Shown here: one piece after another, positions 1-5,349 of the stretch | Position numbering within the stretch: position 1 is the stretch's first letter | Layout of the letters: every line of letters starts with the position of its first letter | Source of the DNA: Planctomycetota bacterium | GTDB taxonomy: Bacteria > Planctomycetota > UBA11346 | DNA: 5,699 nucleotides | Assembly (NCBI GenBank): GCA_013816645.1 | Contig: JACDEC010000229.1 | Location: 1 to 5,699 of the forward strand | Direction: 5' to 3' | Made by a program: the position numbers and the translations under genes | The notes under the pieces: model-generated | The model's database searches: none | What the model saw: the letters and a program-made list of their open reading frames with translations, nothing else | What the model was told of the DNA's origin: nothing

Positions 1-693
1 CGCCTGGCCGGCCGGGAGCGTGGCGGCCAGGGCGGCGGCTTCGCCGCAGTCGGCGTTGTAGAGCACGCGCGCGCTGTTCGCGGCGAAGGCGGCGAACTGC
101 GCCCGCACCGCGCTGACCTCGCCGTGATCGCGGGTGATGTTGTGGATGACGCCGATGGCGGGTCGGTAGCCGACCAGGGTCCCGTCGGACTCGCAGGCCT
201 CGGCGACCACCGTGCCCGCGGTCGGCCCGGCGGCGAAGCAGCCACTGACGCCCTCGCCGGTGAGCGCCGCGCCGCCGAGGATCGTCGCGGGACGGCCGGC
301 CTGGCGCAGGATCCAGGCGATCATGCCGGTGACCGTGCTCTTGCCGCTGGTGCCCGCGATGGCGATGCCGGGGGTCCCGGCGTTCACCACTTCGGCGAGC
401 AGGCGCGGACGGGCGACGAGCTCGATGCCCAGCGCGCGCGCGGCGTGCATCTCCGGCGTGTCCTCCTCGACCGCGGTGGAGTAGACGAAGCGGTCGAGGC
501 CGGGTCGCACGGCTTGGCCATCCTGGGGCAGCAGCGCGATGCCGAGCCCGCGCAGGCGCGCCGCGAGCTCGGGTTGCTTGCCCTGATCGAGCGCGCGGTC
601 GGATCCCTGCACGTCGTGGCCCCAGGCGCGCATCAGCTGGGCCAGCGGGTTCATGCCGGCGCCGGCGATGCCGCTGAAATGGTAACTCGCCAT
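1..693 (-). CDS. MurC-like Mur ligase, N-terminal 231 residues (C-terminus outside window)
   Basis: This appears to be an ATP-dependent amide ligase of the MurC/Mpl branch, which adds L-alanine (MurC) or a recycled peptide (Mpl) to UDP-MurNAc in the cytoplasm. The N-terminal nucleotide-sugar domain has the glycine-rich turn GIAGAGM (residues 8-14) and a GSD at 30-32. The central ATPase domain carries the P-loop GTSGKS at 114-119, AEACESD at 165-171 and HNITRDH at 184-190. These match the AEADESD and NI..DH blocks of MurC. The P-loop departs from the usual GTHGKT. The start at 693 is supported by GGGGAG four bases upstream (698-703 on the opposite strand). The gene is divergent from the DbpA-domain gene. 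The frame is open to the window edge, so the C-terminal domain is unseen. I am confident of the Mur ligase fold, less so of MurC over Mpl or a distinct subfamily. Confidence 0.85.
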   Translation of the reverse strand, partial: MASYHFSGIAGAGMNPLAQLMRAWGHDVQGSDRALDQGKQPELAARLRGLGIALLPQDGQAVRPGLDRFVYSTAVEEDTPEMHAARALGIELVARPRLLAEVVNAGTPGIAIAGTSGKSTVTGMIAWILRQAGRPATILGGAALTGEGVSGCFAAGPTAGTVVAEACESDGTLVGYRPAIGVIHNITRDHGEVSAVRAQFAAFAANSARVLYNADCGEAAALAATLPAGQA

Positions 694-837
694 CGCACTC
701 CCCGGGTAGCACGCGATCCGCGGCCAGCCGCCGTATATAGCTGCACCGCGCGGCTGCGTCGAGCCTCGGGCCGGTCGCTGCGCCCCTGATCTAAGCGCAT
801 GGTGCTTTCGCGGCAGCCTGCTAGGTTCTGCTCCCCG
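694..837. other. Divergent intergenic region with a TATATA site
   Basis: This 144-base gap separates the leftward Mur ligase gene from the rightward DbpA-domain gene. Its only AT-rich spot is the self-complementary TATATA at 734-739, about 40 bases from the Mur ligase start and about 100 from the DbpA-domain start. It could serve as a -10 element on either strand. No convincing -35 box lies at the right distance on either side, so a promoter here is inferred from position and base composition only. Confidence 0.25.
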
Positions 838-1347
838 ATGCGTCACGACCTTCCCTCGCTGGCCGCCGGCTTCGTGCGCATCTCGGTGCGCCTGCGCCCG
901 GGCGCCGAATCGACCCCGGGCAGCATCGCCCGCGCCACCGGCCTGGCGCCCGAGGACCTCGGCCCGATCGCCATCACCGGCGGCGAAGCGACCGTCGACG
1001 TGCGCAGCGAGCACGGTCGCCAGGCGCGCAACGGCCTCGGCCAGCTCGGCCCGACCATGCTGATGGAGCGGCGCTGGCAGTGGCTGCGCATCGCGATCGG
1101 CCGCAACCACGGCCTGACCATGGGCCAGCTGCGCAAGATCCTGCAGACCGCCGACGCGCTGCCGCTGGGGCGCATCTCGATCCAGAACACCCACACCCTG
1201 GTCGGCCTGACCGAGGTCAAGATGGTGTCGGTGGTCGAACGGTTGGCGCCGCTGCGCATCAACGGCTACCCCGCGCGGCCGACCGCGCTGCCCCCCGGCA
1301 CCGGTCCGGGGTCGGCGATGTTCATCCCGCGCGATCGTCCGCACTAG
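838..1347 (+). CDS. Stand-alone protein with two tandem DbpA-type RNA-binding domains
   Basis: The 169-residue product looks like two copies of the small RRM-like domain that ends DbpA-type DEAD-box helicases and binds hairpin 92 of 23S rRNA. Copy one spans about residues 11-72 and includes RISVRLRPG, PGSIARATGL and DLGPIAI. Copy two spans about 81-150 and includes LRIAIGRNHGLTMGQLRKIL, GRISIQ and INGYPARP; it is the closer match to the family. There is no helicase core, signal peptide or membrane segment. The tail (151-169) is Pro/Gly-rich. Codon 838 is preferred because the domain begins shortly after it. An in-frame ATG at 799 would add 13 residues, and neither start has a clear Shine-Dalgarno. 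rlmN follows 98 bases downstream on the same strand, which fits a shared role on rRNA. The domain call rests on pattern matching by eye. Confidence 0.75.
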   Translation: MRHDLPSLAAGFVRISVRLRPGAESTPGSIARATGLAPEDLGPIAITGGEATVDVRSEHGRQARNGLGQLGPTMLMERRWQWLRIAIGRNHGLTMGQLRKILQTADALPLGRISIQNTHTLVGLTEVKMVSVVERLAPLRINGYPARPTALPPGTGPGSAMFIPRDRPH

Positions 1348-1445
1348 CATCTGCTAGCAACCCCGCGCGAGCAGCGCCGCGCGATGCGGGAGCTCGGGCC
1401 AGTCGCCGCGTGCACCGTCGGGCGCCCCGCTACGTTGGGGCCGCG

Positions 1446-2465
1446 ATGGATTTCTACGGCATGTCGTTGGCGGAGACCCGCAGCTGGGCGGAATCGCTGG
1501 GGCTGCCCGGCTACCGCGGCCAGCAGGTGTTCGAAGGGCTCTACGCACCGGGCACCAACCGTTTCGCCGACATCTCGGTGCTGCCGCGCGAGCTCGCCGA
1601 GCGCCTCGACGCCGAACATCGCCTGATCCCCGGCGAGGAATCGCGCCGCCAAGAGAGTGCCGACGGCACGGTGAAGTCGCTGCTGCGCATGCACGACGGC
1701 AAGCTGGTCGAGTGCGTCTCGATCCCCACCGAGGACCGCCACACGATCTGCGTGTCCAGCCAGGTCGGCTGCGCGGTGGGCTGCACCTTTTGCGCGTCGG
1801 GGCTCAACGGCGTCGAGCGCGACCTGACCGCCGGCGAGATCGTCTACCAGATCCTCTTCCACCACCGCCGCCGTCCCGTGACCAACGTGGTGTTCATGGG
1901 TTCGGGCGAGCCGCTGTTCAATTACGACAACGTGGTCAAGGCGATCCGCGTGCTCGCCGAGCCGCGCGGCCTGGGCATGGGCAAACGCCGCTTCACGGTC
2001 AGCACCTCGGGCGTGCCCAAGCGCATCCGCCAGCTCGGCGTCGACGAACCCCAGGTGACCCTGGCGTTCTCGCTGCACGCCGCCGACGACGAGACCCGCT
2101 CGCGCATCGTGCCGATCAACCGCCGCTGGCCGCTCGCCGAGGTGATGGACGCGATGGACGAGTACAGCGCCGCGGTCAACCGGCGCATGACCCTCGAGTA
2201 CGTGCTGCTCGCCGAGAGCAACATGACCGACGCCCACGCCGACAGCCTCGCCGCGGTCGCCCAGAAGTACCGCGCGCACGTCAACCTGATCCCCTTCAAC
2301 CCGGTCTTCGAGACCACCCACCAGCGCCCCGAGACTGAGGCGGTCAACGCCTTCGCCGCCCGCGTAGCCGCCCAAGGCGTGAACATCACCGTGCGCGGCC
2401 AGCGCGGCGCCGACATCGACGCCGCGTGCGGCCAGCTGCGCCGGCGCGAGATGTCGCAGGGTTGA
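1446..2465 (+). CDS. rlmN: 23S rRNA (adenine2503-C2)-methyltransferase, probably dual-specificity RlmN
   Basis: This radical-SAM enzyme methylates C2 of A2503 in 23S rRNA and, in well-studied members, A37 of some tRNAs. The 339-residue product has the usual layout. An N-terminal accessory region (YRGQQVFEGLY, 23-33) precedes the [4Fe-4S] motif C109-C113-C116. The SAM-contact loop reads GSGEP at 152-156, and LIPFNP is at 281-286. The C-terminal block DIDAACGQL (323-331) carries C328, equivalent to the methyl-carrying Cys355 of E. coli RlmN. C102 sits at the spacing of E. coli Cys118. The loop is usually GMGEP, so S153 is a small variation. The start at 1446 gives a standard N-terminus, with GGGG shortly upstream as a weak ribosome site. 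A Cfr-type assignment is less likely because the tail is the canonical RlmN form and there is no resistance context. It lies downstream of the DbpA-domain gene and converges on the membrane-protein gene. Confidence 0.95.
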   Translation: MDFYGMSLAETRSWAESLGLPGYRGQQVFEGLYAPGTNRFADISVLPRELAERLDAEHRLIPGEESRRQESADGTVKSLLRMHDGKLVECVSIPTEDRHTICVSSQVGCAVGCTFCASGLNGVERDLTAGEIVYQILFHHRRRPVTNVVFMGSGEPLFNYDNVVKAIRVLAEPRGLGMGKRRFTVSTSGVPKRIRQLGVDEPQVTLAFSLHAADDETRSRIVPINRRWPLAEVMDAMDEYSAAVNRRMTLEYVLLAESNMTDAHADSLAAVAQKYRAHVNLIPFNPVFETTHQRPETEAVNAFAARVAAQGVNITVRGQRGADIDAACGQLRRREMSQG

Positions 2466-2502
2466 GCGGGCGGATTCCAGGGCCGGTTCGTCACGATCTG
2501 CG

Positions 2503-2559
2503 TCCGGGGGCTCACGGCCCCGGCTATGTTCTGCCGCCCCCGTAGGGGGCTCGCATCCG
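2503..2559. repeat. Double-hairpin repeat unit, copy 1
   Basis: This 57-bp unit has two palindromes. Hairpin one (2504-2523) is an 8-bp stem with one G:G mismatch. Hairpin two (2536-2550) is GCCCCC and GGGGGC around GTA. It matches copy 3 at 53 of 57 positions. It begins 37 bases after the rlmN stop and could end that transcript, though no T-tract follows. Confidence 0.85.
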
Positions 2560-2645
2560 GGTGAAGCGAGGTTTCAGCGCGCTCGATTGCCATCGCCTCA
2601 TGTCACCCGCACCATGACCGCAAATCCAGCGATACGCGAGGTGTC

Positions 2646-2661
2646 GCCCCCTTCCGGGGGC
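2646..2661. repeat. Half copy of the double-hairpin repeat (second hairpin only)
   Basis: GCCCCC and GGGGGC flank the loop TTCC, matching hairpin two of the full units. The first hairpin is absent: the sequence to the left only weakly resembles the inter-hairpin spacer. The stretch 2560-2640 between copy 1 and this half copy shows no repeat, gene or RNA that I can recognise. Confidence 0.65.
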
Positions 2662-2680
2662 TCTCCAGATGCAGCTCAAT

Positions 2681-2730
2681 TCCCAGGGCTTACGCCCTGG
2701 GCTACGGTCTGTCGCCCCCTTCGGGGGCTG
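2681..2730. repeat. Double-hairpin repeat unit, copy 2
   Basis: Hairpin one (2682-2701) is CCCAGGGC and GCCCTGGG around TTAC, a perfect 8-bp stem. Relative to copy 3, two base pairs of this stem are changed on both sides, so pairing is kept. Hairpin two (2714-2728) is GCCCCC and GGGGGC around TTC. The spacer CTACGGTCTG between the hairpins is identical to that of copy 3. Confidence 0.85.
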
Positions 2731-2750
2731 GCTGAATGTTTCTTTCATGC

Positions 2751-2807
2751 TCCGGGGGCTCACGCCCCCGGCTACGGTCTGCCGCCCCCGTTGGGGGCTC
2801 GCATCCG
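2751..2807. repeat. Double-hairpin repeat unit, copy 3
   Basis: Hairpin one (2752-2771) is CCGGGGGC and GCCCCCGG around TCAC, a perfect 8-bp stem. Hairpin two (2784-2798) is GCCCCC and GGGGGC around GTT. The unit ends in the same CTCGCATCCG tail as copy 1. On the minus strand the first loop reads GTGA, a GNRA tetraloop closed by C-G. The 17-bp tandem repeat begins 13 bases later. Confidence 0.85.
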
Positions 2808-2820
2808 AATTACCGATCCC

Positions 2821-2905
2821 AGCCGCAGTGCCGGCGCAGCCGCAGTGCCGGCGCAGCCGCAGTGCCGGCGCAGCCGCAGTGCCGGCGCAGCCGCAGTGCC
2901 GGCGC
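2821..2905. repeat. 17-bp tandem repeat, five contiguous identical copies
   Basis: The unit AGCCGCAGTGCCGGCGC starts at 2821, 2838, 2855, 2872 and 2889 without spacers. A diverged partial copy lies at 2924-2944 after an unrelated linker. The period is not a multiple of three, so the array would shift frame if translated, which argues against coding. Each junction between units forms the mini-hairpin CGGC-GCA-GCCG on the + strand. Exact identity of the copies implies recent slippage expansion or homogenisation. Confidence 0.9.
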
Positions 2906-2983
2906 ATTGCATCGCGTCCACTTTGCCGGCGCAGCCGCATTGCCACTGCAAACGTGATTGAGCACGACCCGACCTGCGCGGGT

Positions 2984-3200
2984 CCAGGGGCGGCTGAGCC
3001 CCTGGCGGGCGTAGCGGGCGGAGCCCGCGAATTGCAATCCCCCGAGCGCGCCTGCGCGCGCGAGCGGGGACGGGCTTGGTTGCGCGCAGCGCAACGCACC
3101 GGCGTAGCCGGTGTCGCACCAGAACGATTCCGGCGCAGCCGGAACCTGCGCAGCAGGCGAGCCGCGCAGCGGCGACGTCGGGCTGGGGCGCAAGCCCAGC
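2984..3200. repeat. Array of consecutive short perfect hairpins, mostly with GNA triloops
   Basis: At least nine inverted repeats follow each other. CCAGGGGC pairs with GCCCCTGG (2984-3005). Then come GCGGGC-GGA-GCCCGC (3014-3028), a GC-rich stem with an internal A.G/G.A pair (3043-3066), TTGCGC-GCA-GCGCAA (3080-3094) and CACCGGC-GTA-GCCGGTG (3097-3113). Next are TTCCGGC-GCA-GCCGGAA (3128-3144), CCTGC-GCA-GCAGG (3145-3157) and GCCGC-GCA-GCGGC (3161-3173). The last is GCTGGG with CCCAGC (3182-3200), which touches the stop codon of the leftward gene. Stem sequences differ while the GCGNAGC core is kept. No open frame here looks like a protein. The bases 2945-2983 just before the array show nothing recognisable. 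Confidence 0.85.
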
Positions 3201-4471
3201 TAGTTGGAATACTTGGTCAAAGCCTGCCGCGCCTGGGTGACGTACTCCTCGAGGCCGAAGCGATCGGCGACCTGCTGCATGCGCGTCTGCGCGGCCTTGC
3301 GCGCGTCGATCCGGGTCGACTCGCTGGTGCCGGCCGCGGTCGCGGTCTTCCACGCTTCGTCGGCGTAGGTGCGCGCGCCCTCCCATGCCTGCTCGGCGGC
3401 GCTCTTCACGTAGCCGCGCAGCGGCGCGAAGTCGGCCTGCGGGAACTGCCGCGCGCGCTCGTCGATCTTGGCCAGAGCATCCTTGAAGCGCTCCTGCATC
3501 ACTAGGTTCTGGGCCTCCTGATGGACGTCGCGCACCGGCGCGTCGGTGATCGCGGCGAGGCGGCGGGTCTGCTCGTCGTCGATCTTGGACGCCTTGACCT
3601 TGATCCCGGTGACCTCGAGCGAGTAGTCCTTGAGGTGGCCCTCGTCGCGGCCGGCCTCGGGGCGGACCGGGTTGTCGAGGAAGTTGCTGATGTCCTTCTT
3701 GAGGTTGTCGAGCGCGGCGTCGTCGAGCTCGAGCAGCTTGCCGAAACCCTGGTTGAGGCGCTCGAGGTTGGCCTGCACGCGCAGGTCGCGCTCGAGCCGC
3801 TCGATGCGTGGCTTCATCGCCGCGATGTACTCGTCCTTGAGGTCGGCCGCGGTGGCGGCCAATTCGACCGAGGCGAGCTTGGGATCGTTCATGTCCGGAG
3901 CGTGCTGGGCGAAGCCCAATTCGGCGACGTCGAGCAGGTCGAGGCCCTCCTCGTACGCGCCGTTGGCGGCGGCGGCATCCTTGTTGGTGATCGCCGTGCC
4001 GATCGAGGACATCCGGCTGCGCGCCTGTTCGAGGTTGTGGGTGGCGAGCAGACCGCGCTCGTCGGTGCGCATGAAGAACCACCACACCGCGCCCGCGACG
4101 GCGATGCCGACCAGGATCATGCCGATGAGCGAGAACACCTTGAGGATCTCGCCGCGGCGCGCGGCCTTCTCCTCGGGGGTCAGGACCCGGCGCGACGATG
4201 CGGCCGATGAACGACCGCTGGAGGTCGCCGACATCCGCCGACTGGAACGGCTCGCCGATTTGCCGCGGCGCGAGCTCCCCGACGAAGGCGCCGGCTCTTC
4301 CGCGAGCGGGGCCTCGACCATCAGCCCATGATCCTGCGCCGCCGGCTCGTCGACCTCGATCTGATCGGTCGGGGAGGCGTCCAGCTCCTGCGCCGCATAC
4401 TCATCCGCGACCTGCTCCTCGTCGGGCGGGCGGCTCGTCGTGTTCTTCTGGAAGCGGCGCGAACGGGCCAT
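3200..4471 (-). CDS. Unrecognised single-pass membrane protein with Ser/Arg-rich N-terminal arm
   Basis: The family of this 423-residue protein is not recognised. Residues 1-60 form a charged, acidic and probably disordered region. Residues 63-95 are rich in Ser, Arg and Lys. Residues 97-110 are basic and lead into one hydrophobic segment at about 112-134, with the core LIGMILVGIAVAGAVWWFF. No cleavable signal peptide is seen, so the likely topology is N-terminus in the cytoplasm and about 290 residues outside. That outer part looks mostly alpha-helical. Stretches such as AYEEGLDLLDVAELGF (172-187) and QERFKDALAKIDERARQFP (326-344) resemble TPR-type or coiled-coil helices. The start at 4471 is set by AGGAG five bases upstream (4477-4481). 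The frame stays open to an upstream ATG at 4663, but that extension is unlike protein. The gene converges on rlmN across the repeat region. Function is unknown. Confidence 0.85.
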   Translation of the reverse strand: MARSRRFQKNTTSRPPDEEQVADEYAAQELDASPTDQIEVDEPAAQDHGLMVEAPLAEEPAPSSGSSRRGKSASRSSRRMSATSSGRSSAASSRRVLTPEEKAARRGEILKVFSLIGMILVGIAVAGAVWWFFMRTDERGLLATHNLEQARSRMSSIGTAITNKDAAAANGAYEEGLDLLDVAELGFAQHAPDMNDPKLASVELAATAADLKDEYIAAMKPRIERLERDLRVQANLERLNQGFGKLLELDDAALDNLKKDISNFLDNPVRPEAGRDEGHLKDYSLEVTGIKVKASKIDDEQTRRLAAITDAPVRDVHQEAQNLVMQERFKDALAKIDERARQFPQADFAPLRGYVKSAAEQAWEGARTYADEAWKTATAAGTSESTRIDARKAAQTRMQQVADRFGLEEYVTQARQALTKYSN

Positions 4472-4493
4472 GGAAGCTCCTACGGGAGGCGAG

Positions 4494-4521
4494 ATCATGT
4501 CGATGGCCCCTTCACTGACAA
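4494..4521 (-). promoter_or_regulatory. Possible sigma70-type promoter of the membrane-protein gene
   Basis: Read on the minus strand, TTGTCA (4516-4521) is followed 16 bases later by CATGAT (4494-4499). These match the -35 and -10 consensus at five and four of six positions. Transcription would start close to the Shine-Dalgarno AGGAG, giving a very short leader. This is weak evidence, based only on consensus and position. Confidence 0.35.
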
Positions 4522-4748
4522 TCGGTTGCGAGCAGCGTGCGACACCGGTGCAGCAGGCGCTCGGGTGGCGCCAGAGTCCTGCCCACACGGGGTTTGCGAC
4601 GGTTCGGGCGTCGCGCCCGCAGAGAAGTACGCCCAGCAACGCCGCTCGTTTAACGCCGTTCATCGCCGACGCGGCGGGCGGATCCGATTCCGGGGAACGC
4701 GCGCGCCTGTTTCCCTCGGTATCCGCGGGCTACGAATCGTTGTTTCGG
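4522..4748. other. Intergenic spacer without recognisable gene
   Basis: This is the main part of the 328-base gap between panD and the membrane-protein gene. The reading frame of the membrane protein stays open here as far as an ATG at 4663. The residues it would encode are Cys/Trp/Arg-scattered, have no ribosome site and lie upstream of the well-supported start. A short GGGCG/CGCCC palindrome lies near 4605-4620. I see no RNA gene or riboswitch. Confidence 0.5.
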
Positions 4749-4799
4749 GGGACTGCGTCCCGTGCCCAGCAGGATGCCTTTTCAGCATCCGGCTGGCAC
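4749..4799 (-). terminator. Hairpin pair directly after the panD stop, terminator-like
   Basis: The larger palindrome (4762-4799) pairs GTGCCAGC and GGATGC with GCATCC and GCTGGGCAC, with one mismatch and one bulged base. It starts on the base after the panD stop codon. A second perfect hairpin, GGGAC-GCA-GTCCC on the minus strand, follows without a gap (4749-4761). No run of T follows on the transcribed strand. It is therefore either a non-canonical terminator or a 3'-end stabilising structure. Confidence 0.5.
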
Positions 4800-5156
4800 T
4801 CAATGGCGGTCGATGACCTGGTTCTTCTCGTTGAGCACCACGACCTTGGGTTTGTGCGCCTTGGCCTCGTCCTCGGTCATCATCGCGAAGCCGGCGACGA
4901 TGACCCGGTCGCCCTTGAGCGCCAGGCGCGCCGCGGCGCCATTGACGATCAGCTCGCGCTTGCCCTTGCGACCGTTGATCAGGTAGGTCTCGAGGCGGTT
5001 GCCATTGGTGATGTTGAGCAGCTGGATCTTCTGGAACTCGCGCAGACCGCAGGCCGCGATCAGCTCGGGGTCGACGGTCAGGCTGCCGGCGTAGTCGATG
5101 CGGGTGTCGGTGACAACGCCGCGGTGGATCTTGCCGAGAAGCATTTCGAGCAGCAT
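4800..5156 (-). CDS. panD: Aspartate 1-decarboxylase
   Basis: PanD converts L-aspartate to beta-alanine, the precursor joined to pantoate on the way to pantothenate and CoA. It is made as a proenzyme that cleaves itself between Gly24 and Ser25 to create a pyruvoyl cofactor. In this 118-residue protein the site falls exactly there (DYAGS, 21-25). K9 in GKIHR, R54 in TNGNRLETY, Y58 and N72 in VNGAAA also hold the positions known from E. coli PanD. The length is near the short end of the family. The start at 5156 is the only one that keeps this numbering, but it has no Shine-Dalgarno: the leader ends in CTGCAGCCC. TATAGA on the minus strand (5225-5230) is a possible -10 without a good -35. panB and panC are not in the window. 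A hairpin pair follows the stop. Confidence 0.95.
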   Translation of the reverse strand: MLLEMLLGKIHRGVVTDTRIDYAGSLTVDPELIAACGLREFQKIQLLNITNGNRLETYLINGRKGKRELIVNGAAARLALKGDRVIVAGFAMMTEDEAKAHKPKVVVLNEKNQVIDRH

Positions 5157-5183
5157 GGGCTGCAGGGTAGGAGGATTGCATCT

Positions 5184-5338
5184 GTCCGGAAGTCCGGAAG
5201 TCCGGAAGTCGGAAGTCCCAAGGATCTATAGTTTTTGCTCGATCAGCAGTGCCGTTATTTCAGCAAAGGTCCGACGTCATCACACGAGCCGATCGGCTTC
5301 TGACGACCCCGCTCCTACAGACTTCCGGACTTCCGGAC
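5184..5338. repeat. ~155-bp element bounded by a 19-bp perfect inverted repeat of GTCCGGAA units
   Basis: The left arm has GTCCGGAA three times in a row (5184-5207), then GTCGGAA. The right arm has the reverse complement TTCCGGAC twice (5323-5338). The bases 5184-5202 are perfectly complementary to 5320-5338. The interior is visibly less GC-rich than its surroundings. It holds the 12-bp palindrome AGCCGATCGGCT (5287-5298), enclosed by GTCATCA and TGACGAC (5276-5307). On the minus strand that outer stem pairs fully if one G.U is allowed. The element fills the gap between the ribBA-type gene and panD and resembles a small non-autonomous repeat (REP- or MITE-like). No transposase or flanking target duplication is evident. 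Confidence 0.7.
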
Positions 5339-5349
5339 CGTGGCAATCC

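Noticed and set aside
124..789. A rightward 221-codon open frame opposite the Mur ligase
   Set aside because: It lies entirely antisense to a gene with clear Mur ligase motifs and has no recognisable domain.
799..837. The upstream ATG at 799 as start of the DbpA-domain gene
   Set aside because: It adds 13 residues with no domain match and no Shine-Dalgarno. It remains possible, since 838 also lacks a clear one.
1344..2375. A leftward open frame antisense to rlmN
   Set aside because: It mirrors the codon structure of rlmN and has low-complexity composition. rlmN is unambiguous.
1446..2465. A Cfr resistance methyltransferase (C8 of A2503)
   Set aside because: The DIDAACGQL tail, overall length and chromosomal-type context fit RlmN. 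Nothing suggests a mobile resistance gene.
2821..2944. A CRISPR array
   Set aside because: The 17-bp units are contiguous with no spacers, and no cas gene is present.
2984..3200. A tRNA or other known structured RNA gene
   Set aside because: The hairpins are independent and consecutive. No cloverleaf, T-loop or conserved RNA core is visible.
2669..3505. A long rightward open frame across the repeat region into the membrane-protein gene
   Set aside because: It is made of translated repeats (Arg/Ala/Pro-rich), changes character at each repeat and overlaps the well-supported leftward gene.
2772..4085. A long leftward open frame overlapping the membrane-protein gene in another frame
   Set aside because: Its Arg/Ala/Gly/Pro-rich, domain-free product is typical of a shadow frame in GC-rich DNA, and it ends in the repeats.
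4472..4663. An N-terminal extension of the membrane protein from the ATG at 4663
   Set aside because: The ATG at 4471 has AGGAG five bases upstream, while the extension has no ribosome site, is not protein-like and would cover the likely promoter.
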